NCBI RefSeq assembly: GCF_024679095.1
Contig: NC_066520.1
Location: 17,940,831-18,004,830 of the forward strand
DNA: 64,000 nucleotides
Source: Eriocheir sinensis
Taxonomy: Eukaryota > Arthropoda > Malacostraca > Decapoda > Varunidae
Reading direction: 5' to 3'
Made by a program: the position numbers and the translations under genes. The notes beneath the pieces were generated by a model. That model was not told the DNA's origin and did not search any database. It saw nothing but the letters and a program-made list of their open reading frames with translations. Positions 62,500 to 64,000 of this stretch are shown here, in pieces (the first letter of the stretch is position 1; each line of letters begins with the position of its first letter).

Positions 62500-63960
62500 A
62501 CAGCTTGAGCCTCCTTTAATGTAGAAAAATTGTGCAAAAGGCATCCTCTGCCAGAGGCTGTCACTTCAGTAACCACAATTTCACAACCGTATTCAATATG
62601 TCCTTGCGACAAGGCATCGTCCCTTCGGATTGGAAAAAGGCTAACGTGACACCGATTTTTAAGAAAGGAGACAAAAAAATACCAGGTAACCACCGCCGAC
62701 CCATTAGTCTAACTTCAATTGTAGGTGAGCTACTTGAGAGCATAATTAGAGACAAAACTGTGAGTTACCTTGAAAGCCACTCATTAATTGGGGATTCACA
62801 ACATGGCTTCCGTAACAAAAGATCCTGCCTATCAAACCTATTGACCTTTTATAACGACCTCTTCTCAGTTTATGACGTAACCAAATCATTGGACGTAGTC
62901 TATCTTGATTTCCAGAAAGCATTTGATAAAGTCCCACATCATAAATTACTTTAGAAATTAAAGCAAATAGGTATTGACAGTCAAGTAAACCAATGGATCG
63001 CGAATTGGTTGAGCAACAGACAACAAAGAGTGGTGATTGACGGATTTAACTCAGAGTGGGCGCCAGTCACTAGTGACGTCCCTCAGGGCTCGGTTCTTGG
63101 CCCAGTTCTCTTCATTATTTACATCAACGACATGGACGTTGGACTTAATAATCGCATTAGTAAATTTGCAGATGACACAAAGTAACTCGGTTCTCACTGA
63201 CGAAGACAGGCAAAGCCTCCAAGAGGATTTGCACAAAATTCCAGCTTGATCAGATAGATGGGAGATGCCCTTTAACGTGGACAGTGCCAGGTCCTTCAAG
63301 TTGGAACAAGAAATAAGAAGTTCAATTACGAAATGCGCGGCGTTAAACTCACAAGCGTGCATTGCATTAAGGACCTGGGGGTCAAAATCGCGTCAAACCT
63401 CAAATTCTCACATCAATGCAGCAAATAAAGCGAACAGAATGTTGGGCTTCATTAAAAGAAACTTTTTATTCAAGAATAAAGATGTAATACTTCCGCTCTA
63501 CAATAGCTTAGTCAGACCCCACTTGGAATATGCAGTACAATTTTGGTCTCCTCACCATGCAAAGGACATTGCTAAATTAGAAGGTGCTCAGTGTCGGGCA
63601 ACAAAAATGATCCCTTCCTTGCGCAACAAATCCTACGAAGAAAGGTTTTCCACCCTTAACATGTTCTCTCTTGAGAAACGTCACCTCCGAGGAAAACTGA
63701 TCGAATGTTTTAAAATACTTAATGGTTTCACGAATGTAGACAGAACAAAATTGTTTATAATCGATGACACTTTGCGAACGAGGAACAATGGCATAAAACT
63801 CAAATGTAGACAAGTAAATTCAGACTGCGCCAAATTTTTCTTCACCAACATTGTAGTGCGAGAATGGAATAAGCTCCCACCATCAGTGATCCAGTGTAAC
63901 ATGATTGACTCCTTTAAAAACAAGCTTGACTGTCACTTCCTTGAACTTAATATTAACTAG
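62500..63960 (+). pseudogene. broken CR1/Jockey-like LINE ORF2 (reverse transcriptase)
   Basis: Frame from about 62520 gives DWKKANVTPIFKKGDKK, RPISLTSIVGELLESIIRD, QHGFRNKRSCLSNLLTF and motif A LDFQKAFDKVPHH, then a TAG at 62952. The frame continues to [17 protein letters not shown] and the catalytic KFADDTK, hits TAA at 63184, and loses about 30-40 codons of the usual spacer with frame changes. From 63265 an open frame of 231 codons carries the C-terminal part: ANRMLGFIKRNF, LVRPHLEYAVQFWSP, RATKMIPSLRNKSYEERF, RGKLIECFKILNGF, VVREWNKLPPSV, stop at 63960. The endonuclease and ORF1 are absent. It is a different subfamily from the copy at 44 kb. Confidence 0.88.
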
Positions 63961-64000
63961 AGTAGAAAAGCAACGTTTTGGAGCCATCTGATTAGTGTAG

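Overview
This is an arthropod nuclear genome window, most likely from a decapod crustacean; I cannot decide crab versus shrimp. The reasons are a typical malacostracan middle/long-wavelength opsin gene, arthropod-type ionotropic receptor exons, a short CCTAA (TTAGG) telomere-type run, and a very high load of di- and trinucleotide microsatellites and non-LTR retrotransposon debris. Exon-intron structure, GT-AG splice sites and TATA/Inr-type signals rule out a prokaryote.

Three protein-coding genes could be assembled by hand, all on the minus strand. (1) 18955-35670: a divergent ionotropic chemoreceptor (IR), 15 exons, 637 codons, with signal peptide, split ligand-binding domain, M1, M3 and M4. 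(2) 39739-42018: a complete visual opsin of 382 residues in six coding exons, with a 5' UTR exon, TATA box and initiator at about 42413-42559. (3) 48167-61791: a 15-exon, 650-residue coiled-coil protein that I read as the orthologue of TSNAXIP1 (translin-associated factor X-interacting protein 1). Every exon junction in these models keeps the reading frame, which is strong internal support. I see no sign that the three genes work together; they look like ordinary neighbours.

Layout: 1-18 kb is gene-poor, dominated by GA, CA, GGA, TAG and AAT microsatellites and purine-rich DNA, with a 50-bp minisatellite, a tRNA-type SINE and a 325-bp inverted-repeat element. 19-36 kb is the IR gene, its introns filled with MITE-like elements (two families, one nested in the other), LINE 3' tails and minisatellites. 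37-39 kb holds a tandemly amplified reverse-transcriptase fragment. 39.5-42.6 kb is the opsin gene. 43.7-45.1 kb is LINE debris. 45-48 kb has local duplications only. 48-62 kb is the TSNAXIP1-like gene, whose introns carry a 490-bp foldback palindrome, an internally deleted LINE, a 19-bp minisatellite and further MITEs. 62.5-64 kb is a broken LINE reverse transcriptase.

The most unusual theme is that several minisatellites here were evidently seeded by internal pieces of transposable elements (24.3 kb, 29.6 kb, 37.4 kb). A dispersed 3' tail of about 120 bp, found in both orientations, can be traced to the LINE relic at 54 kb. I found no convincing evidence of a new multi-gene system.
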